A stretch of 64,000 nt of DNA from Nansenia antarctica (taxonomy: Eukaryota; Chordata; Actinopteri; Argentiniformes; Microstomatidae): contig OZ022346.1 in NCBI GenBank assembly GCA_963989245.1, positions 10,116,747 to 10,180,746 on the forward strand. Direction: 5' to 3'. Within the stretch, counting starts at the first letter, position 1. Each line of letters starts with the position of its first letter. The notes under the pieces were generated by a model. That model worked only from the letters and a program-made list of their open reading frames with translations. It did not search any database and was not told the origin of the DNA. The position numbers were made by a program, and so were the translations under genes. Below, piece after piece: positions 1 through 11,858 of the stretch.

Positions 1-44
1 TATTATTATCCAACACTAGGAGCTTAATAACATGTACACGCACA

Positions 45-46
45 CA

Positions 47-93
<47 letters not shown>

Positions 94-136
94 GCAATCC
101 ACTCACTTCATGCCTCAATGTTTCCAATGCGCTCCG

Positions 137-197
<61 letters not shown>
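45..197. repeat. Two (CA)n microsatellites
   Basis: Long runs of alternating CA lie at about 51-90 and 145-196, separated by roughly 55 bases of unique sequence. Open frames across them (His-Thr repeats) are artefacts of the repeat. Confidence 0.97.
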
Positions 198-200
<3 letters not shown>

Positions 201-599
201 GGCTCAGCACTGCTCCCTTGTGGTCGTTAGTTTGAAGTGTTCCTTTTTTCTTGGCTTTTCACAGAAGCAGCGATGTTTTGGAGACTTGGCTGTCCTGCAG
301 CTGCAGTGCGAAACTAAAGAGTTTTTAAAAATAATTTTAAAAGTGTGATATTATTACCTTCAGGCAGGCTTTTAGCAGAATGATTGAACTGTATCTCGGC
401 TTCACTTCTCTGGTATTGTGTGTTGCGGGAATTAAAACACGATTTAGTAACTTAAAGGCTGATAGAATGCTACTACTACTAATAATAACCATAATATTAA
501 TTATATTATTATTATTAGTAATAATAATAACAATAACAACAATCATAATCATAATCATAATAATAATGTTTAGTGGATACCTGACTTTTATTGTCACAC

Positions 600-692
600 A
601 ACAACGACGTCACTTCTCGAGCCAACACCACGCGACAACACGACCAGATAAGATGGCGGCCGCTGCAGCAGAGGGACCAGAGCCGTGAGTGA
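600..692 (+). promoter_or_regulatory. Possible promoter and first exon with AAGATGGCGGC start-site motif
   Basis: A short GC-richer island in AT-rich surroundings contains a CGTCA half-site (607-612) and AAGATGGCGGC (651-661), which resembles a YY1 initiator element. An ATG at 653 opens 32 bases that end in a strong splice donor, GTGAGT, at 685. It could be the first exon of usp44, 5.3 kb downstream. Joined to the exon at 6001 the ATG would be out of frame with the USP44 start, so it would act only as untranslated sequence or a short upstream reading frame. No other downstream exon that could use it was recognised. Confidence 0.4.
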
Positions 693-1640
693 AGCTCTCT
701 GAAGGTATGCGACTTTATTTACTTTATTTGTTTCATTTTTTTTTGTGCGGGGGGGGGGGGGTTTAACCTTACTGTAGCGGCGTGTGTCATGCGTGACGGT
801 GTCCACTCTTCCGTGCGATGTCACATAAGGTGTTGATACACAGGTATCACCACGGAGAAGTCACCCCTACGGCCGGCTGAGAGATTAGCTTGATGATAGA
901 AGCTAACATAGCTAACAAGTTAGCCAACTACCAGCAGCTTTAGAAGCTGATTTATTTGATCTTTATGTCTCAAAGCGACAACCGAGTAGGTTCTTGTAAA
1001 CAAGGGAGCAAGGCAGCTCGGTAGTAGTTGGCTAGCTAGCTAGCCAGACTAGAGAGGTTTATTGGTCAAAATACAACTTAAAAAAATAAAAAATAAAGTT
1101 ATCTAGCTACGCTTGCTAGTTAGTCGAGGGTTTCTCTCTACCAGCTCGTCACATTGCCGCAGACTTGCATCACTCGTAGTTAACAAACCAGTCACAATAA
1201 CGTTTGGGAACCTGACTCTCTGGAAATCAGAGCCATTTACTAATGATAGACACGATTTAGAGACACAACGTGGAAGTATGTGGCTGGCTTTAATAGATCA
1301 AAGGAGTTGGGCAGAACAACATTTGCTGTGATTTCCCTCAAGGGTAACAACCACGCATTACTAGGTCAGGCTGCTGGCAGGGATGACAACTTTATTTTTA
1401 CCACAAGGAGGCAACAGGGAATGGTAAACAGTAACCCGCCTATGAACACTCTCCCTCTCATGGACCCTCACTGGTAAACAACCGCCCCCCTTCACCCAGA
1501 GCAGGGCCGAGTGTCCAGTGTGTTGTGTTGTGTTGATGAAGGTGGAGGCTGTTGACATGGTCAGGTAGACTCAGTTGGAGGTAGACTCAGAATCTGAAGC
1601 CTCCCTTTTCCCTTCCTATCCCTCTCTTTTCACTTTCCTG
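693..1640. other. No recognisable feature
   Basis: AT-rich sequence with a G-run at about 751-761 and several GCTAGC/TTAGCC-like short motifs. No gene, RNA or clear transposon end was seen. Confidence 0.6.
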
Positions 1641-1720
1641 ATAACTCTCTCCCTCTCCTATCTGTGTCTTTATCTCTCTCTCTCCCTATTTTTTTTCTCT
1701 CTCTCTCTCTCTCCCCCCTA

Positions 1721-1788
<68 letters not shown>

Positions 1789-1835
1789 TATCCCTCTCTC
1801 CCTCCCTCCTGTCTGTGTCTTTCTCCCCCCCCCTC
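1641..1835. repeat. CT-rich tract with embedded (TG)n
   Basis: A polypyrimidine (CT)n/(CTCC)n tract is interrupted by a (TG)n array at about 1724-1753. Matching low-complexity open frames on both strands are not genes. Confidence 0.95.
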
Positions 1836-2139
1836 TTCTCTCCCTGTAAGGCAGCCTGTACCCAGACAAAGCTTGCTCACCCCTCCTTTGTTGGCCCAGC
1901 CTTAAGTCCTCTCTGGCCCCAGTTGGGGGTTGATGGTGGAGTAGGGACTCACACAGGGGACCCCCCCCCCATGGCACGGTGACCCCCCAGGGGTGTAAGA
2001 GGAGCTCTATTAGAGCCTCCCATTTGATTTACATGTCCAGTCAGATGTGTGTGTTGGTTGAAGTGGCTCACTCTAACCCAATGACAACACATAGAAATGC
2101 TGTAGCGTGGGGCAGTCCCACTCGTATTTTTCTTTTTAT

Positions 2140-2355
2140 TGATAGAGACAGTATAGATTATGACGGAGAGAGGGAGAGAGAGAGGGAGAGGGAGGGAGAG
2201 AGAGAGAGAACCCCCCCCAAAAAAATTGCTCCCAGTGAGCGGGCCGGCGCCTTGCATGGCAGCTTGCCGCCATTGGTGTGTGAATGGGTGAATGAGAGGC
2301 TGTTGTAAAGCGCTTTGGAGCAGCAGAAACGGCGCTATTTAAGTGCAGTCCATTT
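2140..2355 (-). repeat. Dispersed repeat, copy 1 (reverse orientation)
   Basis: The stretch running through TTGTAAAGCGCTTTGG to AGTGCAGTCCATTTAC is the reverse complement of sequence found again at 13666-13792 (AATGGACTGACTTATATAGC through GGCGCCGGCC). It is a teleost-type dispersed repeat of unknown family, preceded by a GA-rich stretch at 2163-2210. Confidence 0.7.
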
Positions 2356-2756
2356 ACTGCCCCCCCTCAACACCTGCCCCCCCCCCCAACACCTGCCTTA
2401 CACATTTAGCAGCAGGCAGGTTCGCTGGTGTCTGTGTCCAGTGCAGGGTTTCCGTTAGAAAAAATTGCCGCTGGTCATCGTGTCCGGGAAGATTTCGATT
2501 TACCGGACAAACGTGAGATATTCCGGTCATCATATTAAAATATAATATAGCTGTTTGTCGCGGTGATTACTGTTGTGTAGCCTATATATGCCATTTAATG
2601 TCTATTTCTCATCCGATACGATTAGATGCGAGCTATATAATATATAATAATATAACATGATTCGCATGCGCGCTATGCCATATGTCCAGCGCTGAACGCG
2701 CGTCACACTGGGAACTGAACAGACTGCATCGATCAATGAATGGACTCCACATTACG

Positions 2757-3323
2757 TTAACTGAAGTGCACCTGAATGGAAAACGCACTCTGTTTCTTCA
2801 GAAGAGCACCAACTCCAGCACGCTTCCCCATCATTACACTGGCCCCATCCGAGCCCAGGCCAATGACGCGGGACAGCTCCACACCTCTCTCGCGGAGCAC
2901 CTCCACCACTTTGTCAAATATACACTGTGCGGTCCCGGAGTGCACATCATAATTGCCCAGAAAACATGTCTCAACTCTTCCTTTTATTTCCAGCTTCACG
3001 TATATAATCAGCTTCTTGTCCACGGTGATATTTACTGGCTCTTCAATGATAATTCCAATGAAGTCACTCCCCTTTAGCTTTTCATCCAGCTGATCCATCA
3101 CAACGTCTTCCAGTGCCCTTTCCATGTCATCAACGGAGTCGCTGTGGCGGTAAATGCCCTCACTCAAGACAAAATCTGGAGCCTTAACTGCTTTCAGTAG
3201 CTCAGTCAGTCCCACATACTGATGACATGCGATGCCATTTTTTGCCATGTGAAATGCAACTTGTAGCTGAGAGTGCAGCTTATTGTTAGCCGTTGCATTA
3301 GCCTGCTCACAGTGGCCTTGCAT
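2757..3323 (-). pseudogene. hAT transposase fragment (DUF4371-like region)
   Basis: About 188 codons continue the same protein in a shifted frame. They include the SDFIGIIIEEPVNITVDKKL and GLGSDGASVMMGKRAGV segments, matching the RNase-H-fold start (D...T.. and SDGASVM) of hAT transposases related to ZNF862/KIAA1586-type proteins. The catalytic C-terminal half and hATC dimerisation domain are missing. It is a relic, not a host gene. Confidence 0.75.
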
Positions 3324-3654
3324 AGCGGTTTGCTGCCCTCAAACTGACCGCCGATATGTGCTCACTGCACCGCCTGTGATCAGTGAGAGCCGACATTCTC
3401 ATATTTGTTGCTCCTCTCGTGAATCCGTTATTCCTCCCCGATTTTTCGCACGGTGAGCAGAACATTTTTCCTTCCACATCTAAACGCAGCCAGGGGAAAG
3501 TTTCTTTCCATTCAACTCTGAACCCTCGAGACTTCTTGGCTGGAGGAGCCACTACGGCGTCAGCCGCCTCCATCTCTTTAGAGTCAGACTTCTCCTCAGA
3601 CTCATTGTAGCTTGGTTTCATGAAGTAATTGTTAAGCTTACTTTGTCTTGCCAT
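3307..3654 (-). pseudogene. hAT transposase N-terminus (TTF/BED-like zinc finger)
   Basis: The open frame begins MARQSKLNNYF and contains a tryptophan- and cysteine-bearing block (WKETFPWL..., then CSPC, then HRRCSEH) typical of the TTF/BED-type DNA-binding finger at the N-terminus of hAT transposases of the ZNF862/DUF4371 type. It lies inside the 2444-5186 element. A frame change near 3310-3340 separates it from the next fragment, so no full transposase is encoded. The family name rests on recalled similarity. Confidence 0.75.
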
Positions 3655-3734
3655 GTTTACATTAATTTAATCGCTCGCTATGGTGCACTTTGAGCTGCAA
3701 CGTTTGCATATTATTATGGTGGCCGGGTTGGCAG

Positions 3735-3838
3735 GGTTGCCAGATGGGCCGGGTTATCGCCGAATGGGCTACTGGGTTTAGCGGTAATAGACTGGTTAGG
3801 CTGTAATCCCATCTGGCATCAATCCCATGTGGCATCTG
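3735..3838. mobile_element. Degraded copy of short GGGTTGCCAGATGGG element
   Basis: Starts CAGGGTTGCCAGATGGGC and shares CGCCGAATGGGCTACTGG with the intact 101-bp element at 23139-23239. Its right end is altered (CATCTGGCATC repeats), so boundaries are approximate. Confidence 0.7.
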
Positions 3839-3936
3839 ACTATTACCGCTGTTTCGCATAGGCTAGCCTACACATTAGGAGTCATCATCATGCCGGCATC
3901 AAATCATATAATAATAAAAGAAATACATAGCCTATA

Positions 3937-4076
3937 TACCGTATTTTCCGGACTATAAGTCGCACCCGAGTATAAGTCGCAGCAGGCCAAAAATGGGTCA
4001 TGAAGAGGAAAAAATCACATATAAGTCGCACTGGACTATAAGTCGCATGGTTCAAGGGAACGGGCTTGGCGGAATC

Positions 4077-4114
<38 letters not shown>

Positions 4115-5011
4115 TGGCACTGTGAAGAGACATGAGAGGATTTGTAAGCCCAGGAAGGACATAATTCACGTTAAAACTTCTTCTGAAAGGTTAGAAATAC
4201 TTAAATTATCGAGTGTAAAGCCAGGGCTAGCTAGCGCGTTGCTAACGAAGGTTAGCAAAATGGCGTCGCGGTAGCAAGCAAACAGGATGGAACAGCCTCT
4301 GAAAGGTAATAAATGACTTTAATATCGTGTATAACGTTCATAATAGCGTGTATAACGTTCATAATATAGTGCTTAATGTCCACATTGTCGAGTGTAACGA
4401 CTATTTATCGTGTATAAGGCCATGACAAAGATAGCTTGGTGAAAAACGGAAGTAGTTAGGATGAAGGGCGGCCTACAAACAATGCAACATTGAACAGCCT
4501 CTGAAAGGTAATAAATGACTTTAATATCGTGTATAACGTTCATAATATCGTGTATAAGGTCCATAATATCATGTTTAATGTCCACATTGTTGTGTTTAAT
4601 GTCCACATTGTCGAGTATAATGGCTATTCTATCGCGTATGTGGCGCTAGCGGAAGTTGCATAATAGCCTCGCGGGGGTAATTTAGCAACATAGAACAGTC
4701 TCTGGAAGGAATAAATGACTTTAATATCGTTTATAACGTCCATAACATTGTGTATAAGGTCCATAACATCATGTTTAATGTCCACATTGTCGTGTTTAAT
4801 GTCCACATTGTCAAGTATAATGGCTATTCTATCGTGTATGAGGCGCTAGCGGAAGTTACTCCTTGGTTCATGTCAGTCAGAGATTACCGTATGTCAGTTC
4901 ATGTCAGTCAGAGATGATGAATTATTGATATATAAGTCGCACCTGACTATAAGTCGCAGGACCAGCCAAAGTATGAAAAAAACCGCGACTTATAGTCCGG
5001 AAAATACGGTA
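3937..5011. mobile_element. Palindromic element (CCGTATTTTCCGG ends) nested in the hAT
   Basis: The ends CCGTATTTTCCGGACTATA and TATAGTCCGGAAAATACGG are inverted repeats flanked by TA on both sides, and TATAAGTCGCA is repeated subterminally. There is no coding capacity. TA target duplication suggests a Tc1/mariner-like or similar mobiliser. The interior holds three tandem units (next entry). Confidence 0.85.
4290..4860 (+). repeat. Three roughly 190-bp tandem units inside the palindromic element
   Basis: Each unit begins GAACAGCCTCTGAAAGG or GAACAGTCTCTGGAAGG (about 4290, 4492, 4692), continues AATAAATGACTTTAATATCG, and ends with CATTGTCGAGTRTAA followed by a CTATT..ATCG motif. Within units, TTTAATGTCCACATTGT recurs. 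Confidence 0.85.
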
Positions 5012-5224
5012 TTCGTCTTTTTTAAAATAGGAGGAATCAGAATGTGAACTTTAGCGAATTGTATTCAAATTGTGCTTAGAGGGAATTATTTTCACCGGAC
5101 ATTATGACCGGCGAGTTTTAAATTTGTCGGACTTCAACACATTTTACCGGACAAAGACCGGTAATTACCGGTTAACGGAAACCCTGGTCCAGTGTGAAGT
5201 CACTCCTGGGGGGTATTCCATCAA

Positions 5225-5418
5225 TGTCGCTAAAGTATATAGATATGCCACTTAGCTGACGCTTTTATCCAGAACGGATAAGTGTGAGTGTATATATACA
5301 CATATATATATATATATAAACATATATGTTTCACTATATACGGACCCAGCGGGAATCGAACCCCCAGACCTAACCGTTGTTAGCCCCAAGCTCTACCAGC
5401 TGAGCCACAGAGGACCTC
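5225..5418 (-). mobile_element. tRNA-derived SINE
   Basis: Read on the minus strand from 5417, the head has a tRNA-like D-arm (TGGCTCAGCTGGTAGAGC, pol III A box) and T-arm (GGGGGTTCGATTCCC, B box). After an (AT)n stretch the tail contains GGATAAAAGCGTCAGCTAAG, a motif common at the 3' end of fish tRNA-SINEs and shared with 12910-12960. The acceptor and anticodon stems do not pair well, so it is not a working tRNA gene. Confidence 0.7.
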
Positions 5419-6000
5419 ACCTCAGCTGTCAGTCAACGACACGCGTGTTCAGCACGGCCTCCGATTCCTGACACCCAGTGACACCGAGGCTCATTCTGGG
5501 TCTGGTGCATTTCTGCTGTCAGCCATCAGCCTTCCTCTAAACCACCCAGCTGTCATCCGTCTTGGTTACCTTCTCAGCGACTGGACCTGTGTCCTTTCAG
5601 TTGAAACAGTTAGACAATCACCACGGAGATAATAAAATAAATAGACAGAGGCCCGCTGTCTATCAAAGACAACAGCGTAGGAGAGTAGCTAGATGTATAA
5701 TAGCCTTTTATTATTTTGCGATGCTCTGTTTTATGTCAATGTTGTTTAGATGTGGCTTTTCATCCAGATGTTTCCACTCCCAACTCCCTTTGTTCTGTCC
5801 TCCTACTCTGCCCCCCCCCCCCCCCCCCCCAGATAAAGCCATGCCGTGGGAGCGCCCTCCCGTTTCTCAGCTCGCCACGGTGATCTGAAGCCAGTGGGTG
5901 GTGGACACGTCACAAACACTGACACACCCCCACACACACACACCCCCACACACACACTAACCCTAACCCTTCCACCTCCATGTGTGTGTGAGCAGCAGCG
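5419..6000 (+). other. Sequence upstream of first usp44 coding exon
   Basis: This holds a C-run (5813-5830) and CA-rich sequence with two AACCCT units (5959-5970) just before the exon. The likely acceptor for the coding exon is one of three overlapping AGs at 5991-5998 (AGCAGCAGCG), giving a 5'UTR of only 2-8 bases in this exon. Confidence 0.6.
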
Positions 6001-6204
6001 ATGGACAGGTGCAAGCACGTGGGGCGTCTGCGCCTGGCCCCTGACCACTCCATCCTGAACCCCCAGAAGTGGCACTGCAACACCTGCAACACCACCGAGT
6101 CCGTGTGGGCGTGCCTGGGCTGCGCGCACGTGGCCTGCGGGCGCTACCTGGAGGAGCACGCCCTGCAGCACTTCCGCCTGCAGCGCCACCCGCTGGCCAT
6201 GGAG
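6001..6204 (+). CDS. usp44: usp44 coding exon 1 (ZnF-UBP, first part)
   Basis: Opens with ATG (MDRCKHVG) and runs 68 codons to MAME, then donor GTGTGT at 6205; phase 0. It carries zinc-binding cysteines and histidines of the UBP finger (CKH, CNTC, CLGCAHVACGR, HALQHF). The ATG agrees with the family start; no better upstream in-frame ATG was seen. Confidence 0.95.
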
Positions 6205-9200
6205 GTGTGTCATGGACTTATTTAACACCAGAACAGCCGTGCCTTTTTACCTACTAAAAGAGACGCCTCTTTACAATGCTCAAGCTGCTACTTACACACA
6301 ACGACCACTAGTCGATTGTAAATTAGCCTGCTTCCTACACAGAAAAACTGCAAAATAACGTTATACTAGCTTATCCTGATGTGATAAGAAAATGTAAGGA
6401 TATAGGTGGTAGAACGCACATATCTAGGGAAAGTCATGAATGAAGCGTCCTGAAATTTGATCAAGTGCAAAGATATAAAAAAAGTCTTTAATCACCTCAT
6501 GGCTGTTCTAGTGTTAAGTATCTAAATATATAAAAGCAAAAGGTAGCCTGTTTTCTTCAAATTGTATAGAAAAGGTATTTAATTATCTTTTGCAAAAGGA
6601 GAACAGTTTACAAGCATGACCGACAAAGGTATGCAGTGTTTCCCCTACCATTGCCGCCCCCCCAACGGAACCCCCTGCCCCCCCCCCCAAGAAAGAGGAA
6701 TTATTACGGACGTAGACACCAAACATCTGACAAGTAGGCTAAAATATCCGCTTTTTTTAAATGCACCCAACCCGAATCTGGCGAGTGGCAAGCCCATGGG
6801 CTCGTTTGTAACGTTAGTCCGGCAGTAGTCTCGCATAGCCAAACCTCCACACAAGATTGTGCGCGAGTGTGCGCGCGACGTGAGAGTTTTTGCAGGGTGT
6901 GATGTCTGCAGATGGAAAGTAAGCAAGTTGAAACGTTAGCAAATATAATTGCTGAGTGTTCTAACAGAGCAAGTTGGTTCAAATTGGTCGTTATTATTGT
7001 GACTAGAAAGTGTCTGATTATAGTTCCATGGTATGTAAAATAGTGTCAAAGAACTAGCAAGCTAACTAGCTTACTCAGAGGTGATTAGATGAGCTAGTCT
7101 GCTGCACACATGCCAGCTAAAGAGCTAACTGGATGCACTTTATTATTTTACTTAAAGTAGATATACTATCTTTCTTATTCTGCTAGAATTGGGCTTCATG
7201 GTAATACCATATTGGCATATTTACAGTACATGGACAGTGGATTGAAGCATTGGAAATGTCTGTTTTTTTTATAGTTGGACATACGATTTTTTTTCAGGTG
7301 AGAGTAAAGTCAAAATGACATTATCTGACTGCATTGCCCACACTAATCCAATATTCAATTATAATTATGTTATAAATTGATATGGATCAATTTATACCTC
7401 TTATTAGATTATAAATACTCTGGTTGTTATGTTTGCCTTTTGGTTGACAGTAAAAGAGGGAGAGAGGAGGATAGAGAGGGAGCGAAGGAGAGAGAGCAGG
7501 ATGGTGCACCAGAGAGAGAGAGCGAGCAAGAACCAGGTGAGAAAGTTGACAGGTAGTCAAGACCACATAAGTAAGTAGCCTTGAGAACCGATTGTTCTCG
7601 AGCCTAACGGCCCATAGGGCAGGAGCCTATCTCCTGTTTCCGTAGCGTGAGGCGACTTAATGTACAAGTTAGTACACCCCCTGGACATGACGCTGGTCCC
7701 TGGGGGGGGGTCCATGCCACGGCCCATGCCACCCCCCCAAGGCAGCAAACCTAGGGGAAACACTGGTACAGTCAAACGTCCTCAGAAAAGTGAAGTTCAA
7801 GGCACAGAGCCAAGCTTTTTATGTACGGGTAACAGTCCTCAGGTAAAATACAAGCCAATCTCAGTGACTTCCTGTCTAGATCTGTAATGATGACTTTGTG
7901 ATGCAAAGTGAACGGACAAGCACTTTGAGTTGTTCTCTGTTGTATGCAGGGCTCCCACGGGTCCTTGAAATCCTTGAAAGTTTGTGAATTAGAGAAAAAA
8001 AAATCAAGATACGTAGCTCGTCAACTAGTAAATATGTCTCTGTATTGCTTAACTTTACACATATTTCACAATATATTGTTTTGCTGTTCTGTGGTAGAGA
8101 AGGCAAGAGACCATCTAGTGTTCACACATTCAAGCCTCTCTTTTTAATAGTTGTCTGTGAGTGGATAGTTCCTATTATATACATTCTCATCTAGATCTGT
8201 CTCAAACTATGCCGTGTTGGGTCCTTGAATATGAGTCTTGAAAGTCCTTGAAAGGTGCTTGAATTAGATTTTTCAGAAGGTGTGGGAACCCTGTGTATGA
8301 AATGTGCTGTACAAATAAACTTACCCGCCTCCCCTCCAGGTGAACTCTCTGTACGTGTTCTGTTACCTGTGTGATGACTACGTGCTGAACGACAACACCA
8401 CAGGCGACCTGCGGCTGCTGCGGGGCACGCTGAGCTGCATCCAGAGCCAGCGCTACGAGGTCACCACGCGCAGTGGCCGCACCCTGCGCTCTGCCGCCTC
8501 CGCCCCCGGCCCCCCCTCCGCCCCCGGGGGGCCCGACGCCCTGCTGCTGCCCCCCCCCTGCACGGGGGCCCGCGAGCTGCAGCTGCGCGACGAGGACCGC
8601 ATGTTCACGGCGCTGTGGCACCGGCGGCGGGTGCTGATGGGCCGCGTGTTCCGCGGCTGGTTCGGCCAGACGGAGGGGGGGAGGCGCAGGGGGGAGGAGG
8701 AGAGGCGGGAGGAGGAGGAGGAGGAGAAGAGGGAGGAGGCGCGGGAGAAGAGGCGCAGCGGGAAGAGGAGGGCGCGGGAGGAGCTGGAGAGCGCCCCGCC
8801 CAGGAAGAGCGGCCGCCTGCGCAAGATGAGCCGCAAAGCTGCAGCTGCAGCCGCCGTGTCCCCCTCTCCCCCCCGCCCCCCCACACGCACACCGCCTCCC
8901 CCCCCCTCCTCCAAACAGGCCAACTCCTCCTCCTCCTCGCCCCTCAAACGGCGGCCAACAGTGACCCCAGGGGTGACCGGGCTGCGTAACCTAGGCAACA
9001 CCTGCTACATGAACTCCATCCTGCAGGTGCTCAGCCACCTCCACGTGTTCAGGGAGTGTTTCCTGCGTCTGGACCTGACCCAGGCCCTGGGGCTGCTGGT
9101 GCACGGGGGCCTGGTGGTCCCTGTGTCCCCCTCCCCCCCCCAGACCTCCTCCTCCTCCTCCCGGGCCCGGGCCGGGGGGGGCGTGGGGCTGAGCGGGGGG

Positions 9201-10210
9201 GGGGTGTCCAGGGCCAGGAGCAGCATGGAGCTCATCCAGCCCAAAGAGCCCAGCTCCAAACACCTGTCCCTCTGCCACGAGCTGCACACGCTGTTCCAGG
9301 TGACACACCTACCTTACCTTACTCACTATCTTATTAACACACCTACCTCACCTTACTCACTATCTTATTAACACACGCTGTTCCAGGTGACACACCTACC
9401 ATACCTTACTCACTATCTTATTAACACACACTGTTCCAGGTGACACACCTACCTCTCCTTACTCACTATCTTATTAAATGTTTATATACACCACATCTTA
9501 CTCACTATCTTATAACTCCTATTTTAGAGACTCTACACTGGCTTCCTGTTAAGTTCAGAATAGATTTCAAGATCCTTCTGCTTGTTTATAAAGCTCTCAC
9601 TGGCACAGCACCAGAATATCTGAAAGACCTTGTGCTAGCATATCAGCCCAATAGAGCTCTCAGGTCTCTGGTTTTCTCTGTGTACAAAAGAAGAGATTTG
9701 GTGAGGCTGCATTCTCATTTCATGCACCCAGATTGTGGAATGCACTGCCAGTTTACATTAGGGATGCAACCTCAGTCTTTTTAATATTGCCTTTAAATGA
9801 CTAAATAATTAAATTATGATTATATAATGATTGGAGCACTTTAAGCTGCAACGTTTGCAGGAAACGCGCTATACAAATAAAAATGGTATCATATCATATT
9901 AAATGTTTATACAGTACCAGTCAAACGTTTGGACACACTTTCCCATTCAAATGATACAACTGGTACTCTATATATCTATTCTATTTTACTTTTATTTTTT
10001 AATCTGTTTACTTTTCTTCTCTTGGTGTCTCTTTTTTATGCTGTATGTAAAGCACTTTGAGTTGCCCCTGTTGTATGAAATGTGCTGTACAGATAAACTT
10101 GCCTTGAAACCTAAAAATATTTAAAACTAAGATAAAAACCTTCATGCTTAGCAGCAGTTATGATTAAACACTAACACTTCTCTATTTATTATCATGTTAA
10201 ATGTTTATTT

Positions 10211-10245
<35 letters not shown>

Positions 10246-10765
10246 TGTCATTTTAGTTTTCCTACTATGCTCCTGCTATGCTGTATGTAAAGCACTTTGA
10301 ATTGCCTCTGTTGTGTATGAAATGTGCTATACAAATAAACTTACCTTGCCTCTGTCCCTCTTTCCCCTCATCCCTCCCCCCTCATCCCTCCCCCCTCTCT
10401 CCCTCTCCCTTCCCCCCCCCCCCTCCCTCCAGGTGATGTGGTCAGGTAAGTGGGCTCTGGTCTCTCCCTTCGCCATGCTCAACAGCGTGTGGCAGCTGAT
10501 CCCGGCCTTCCGGGGCTACGCCCAGCAGGACGCCCAGGAGTTCCTCTGCCAACTGCTGGACAAGGTGCAGAGGGAGCTGGAGGCCACGCCCACCACCCCC
10601 GCCCCCCTGGGGGGGGGGGCCCAGCGCCAGAGGAGGCAGGAGGCCACGCCCCCCCCTGCCCCCGCCCCCCCCACCACCCCGGGTGGGGCCCAGCGCCAGA
10701 GGAGGCTGGTGCAGCAGGTGCTGGGCATCGTCAACACCATCTTCCAAGGACAGCTGCTGAGCCAG

Positions 10766-10800
<35 letters not shown>

Positions 10801-10806
10801 TACTCC

Positions 10807-10846
<40 letters not shown>

Positions 10847-11129
10847 TACTCCTATACAACGCACAGTTCTATATCTACAGAGAGGCAGCAGTTCTATATC
10901 TACAGAGAGGCAGCAGTTCTATATCTACAGAGAATGCAGTTTCATCCAGTCAGCAACAATTACATTTAAAGACGAAATGAAGACGAATAATACCAAATAC
11001 GTGCACGGTCAAATGTTAATATATATGATTATTCTCACAGCGAATGTGACCAGGGAAGGAACGAGGGAACAAGACATTCTGTGTCAGAGGCAGAACACAC
11101 ACTCAGACACACACTCAGACACACACTCA

Positions 11130-11176
<47 letters not shown>

Positions 11177-11818
11177 GCTCTGGCCTAACAAGGGGCTGAG
11201 TGTGTGTACTTGGGGTCTCAGACAGTCCGGGGTCTGTTTAAACATTAGATCAGCTTCCTTTAGACTCCCTCAGATCTCTCTTACCCTTCTCCCTCTCTCT
11301 CCTCCTCCCTCCCTCCCTCCGTCTCCTCCTTTCTCCCTCCCTCTCTCCTCTTCTCCCTCCCTCCCCCCCCCTCCCTCCCTCCCTCTTCTCCCTCCCTCTC
11401 CTCCCTCCATCCCTCTCCTCCCTTCTCCCCTCTCCTCCCTCCCTCCCTCTCCCTCCTCTCTCCCCCTCCTCCCTCCCCCCTCTCTCCATCCCCCCTCCCT
11501 CCATCCCTCCCCTCTGAAAATATCCTTATCATCATACTTTTCCTCTCCCTCCCCCCCCCCCTCTTCTCCCTCCCTCTCCTCCCTCCCCCCCTCCCCCTCC
11601 CCCTCAGGTGACGTGCCTAGCGTGCGACCACCGCTCCAACACGGTGGAGCCGTTCTGGGACCTGTCCCTGGAGTTCCCGGAGCGCTACCACAGCAGCAGC
11701 AGCAGGTCAGAGGTCGCGGCCCAGGCCTCCTGCCGCGTCACAGAGATGCTGGCCAAGTTCACTGAGACGGAGGCGCTGGAGGGCAGCATCTACGCCTGCG
11801 ACCAGTGCAACAGTGAGG

Positions 11819-11858
<40 letters not shown>

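Larger units (their letters stand above)
2444..5186. mobile_element. hAT DNA transposon with 8-bp target duplication
   Basis: The element begins CAGGGTTTCCGTTA and ends TAACGGAAACCCTG, perfect terminal inverted repeats. It is flanked by the 8-bp direct repeat GTCCAGTG (2436-2443 and 5187-5194), the hAT signature. It carries broken transposase fragments on the minus strand and is itself hit by a palindromic element at 3937-5011 and probably by a short hAT-type element near 3735-3838. It is about 2.7 kb including these insertions. Confidence 0.93.

Noticed and set aside
2757..3654. Host zinc-finger gene (ZNF862-like)
   Set aside because: Lies between hAT ends with an 8-bp target duplication, is frameshifted and lacks the C-terminal half.
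5343..5417. A functional tRNA gene on the minus strand
   Set aside because: The A and B boxes are good, but the acceptor and anticodon stems do not pair and a SINE tail follows.
8202..9308. Long open frames on the minus strand and alternative frames across usp44 exon 2
   Set aside because: They arise from the very GC-rich, low-complexity coding sequence. Only the plus frame matches the USP family and splices correctly.
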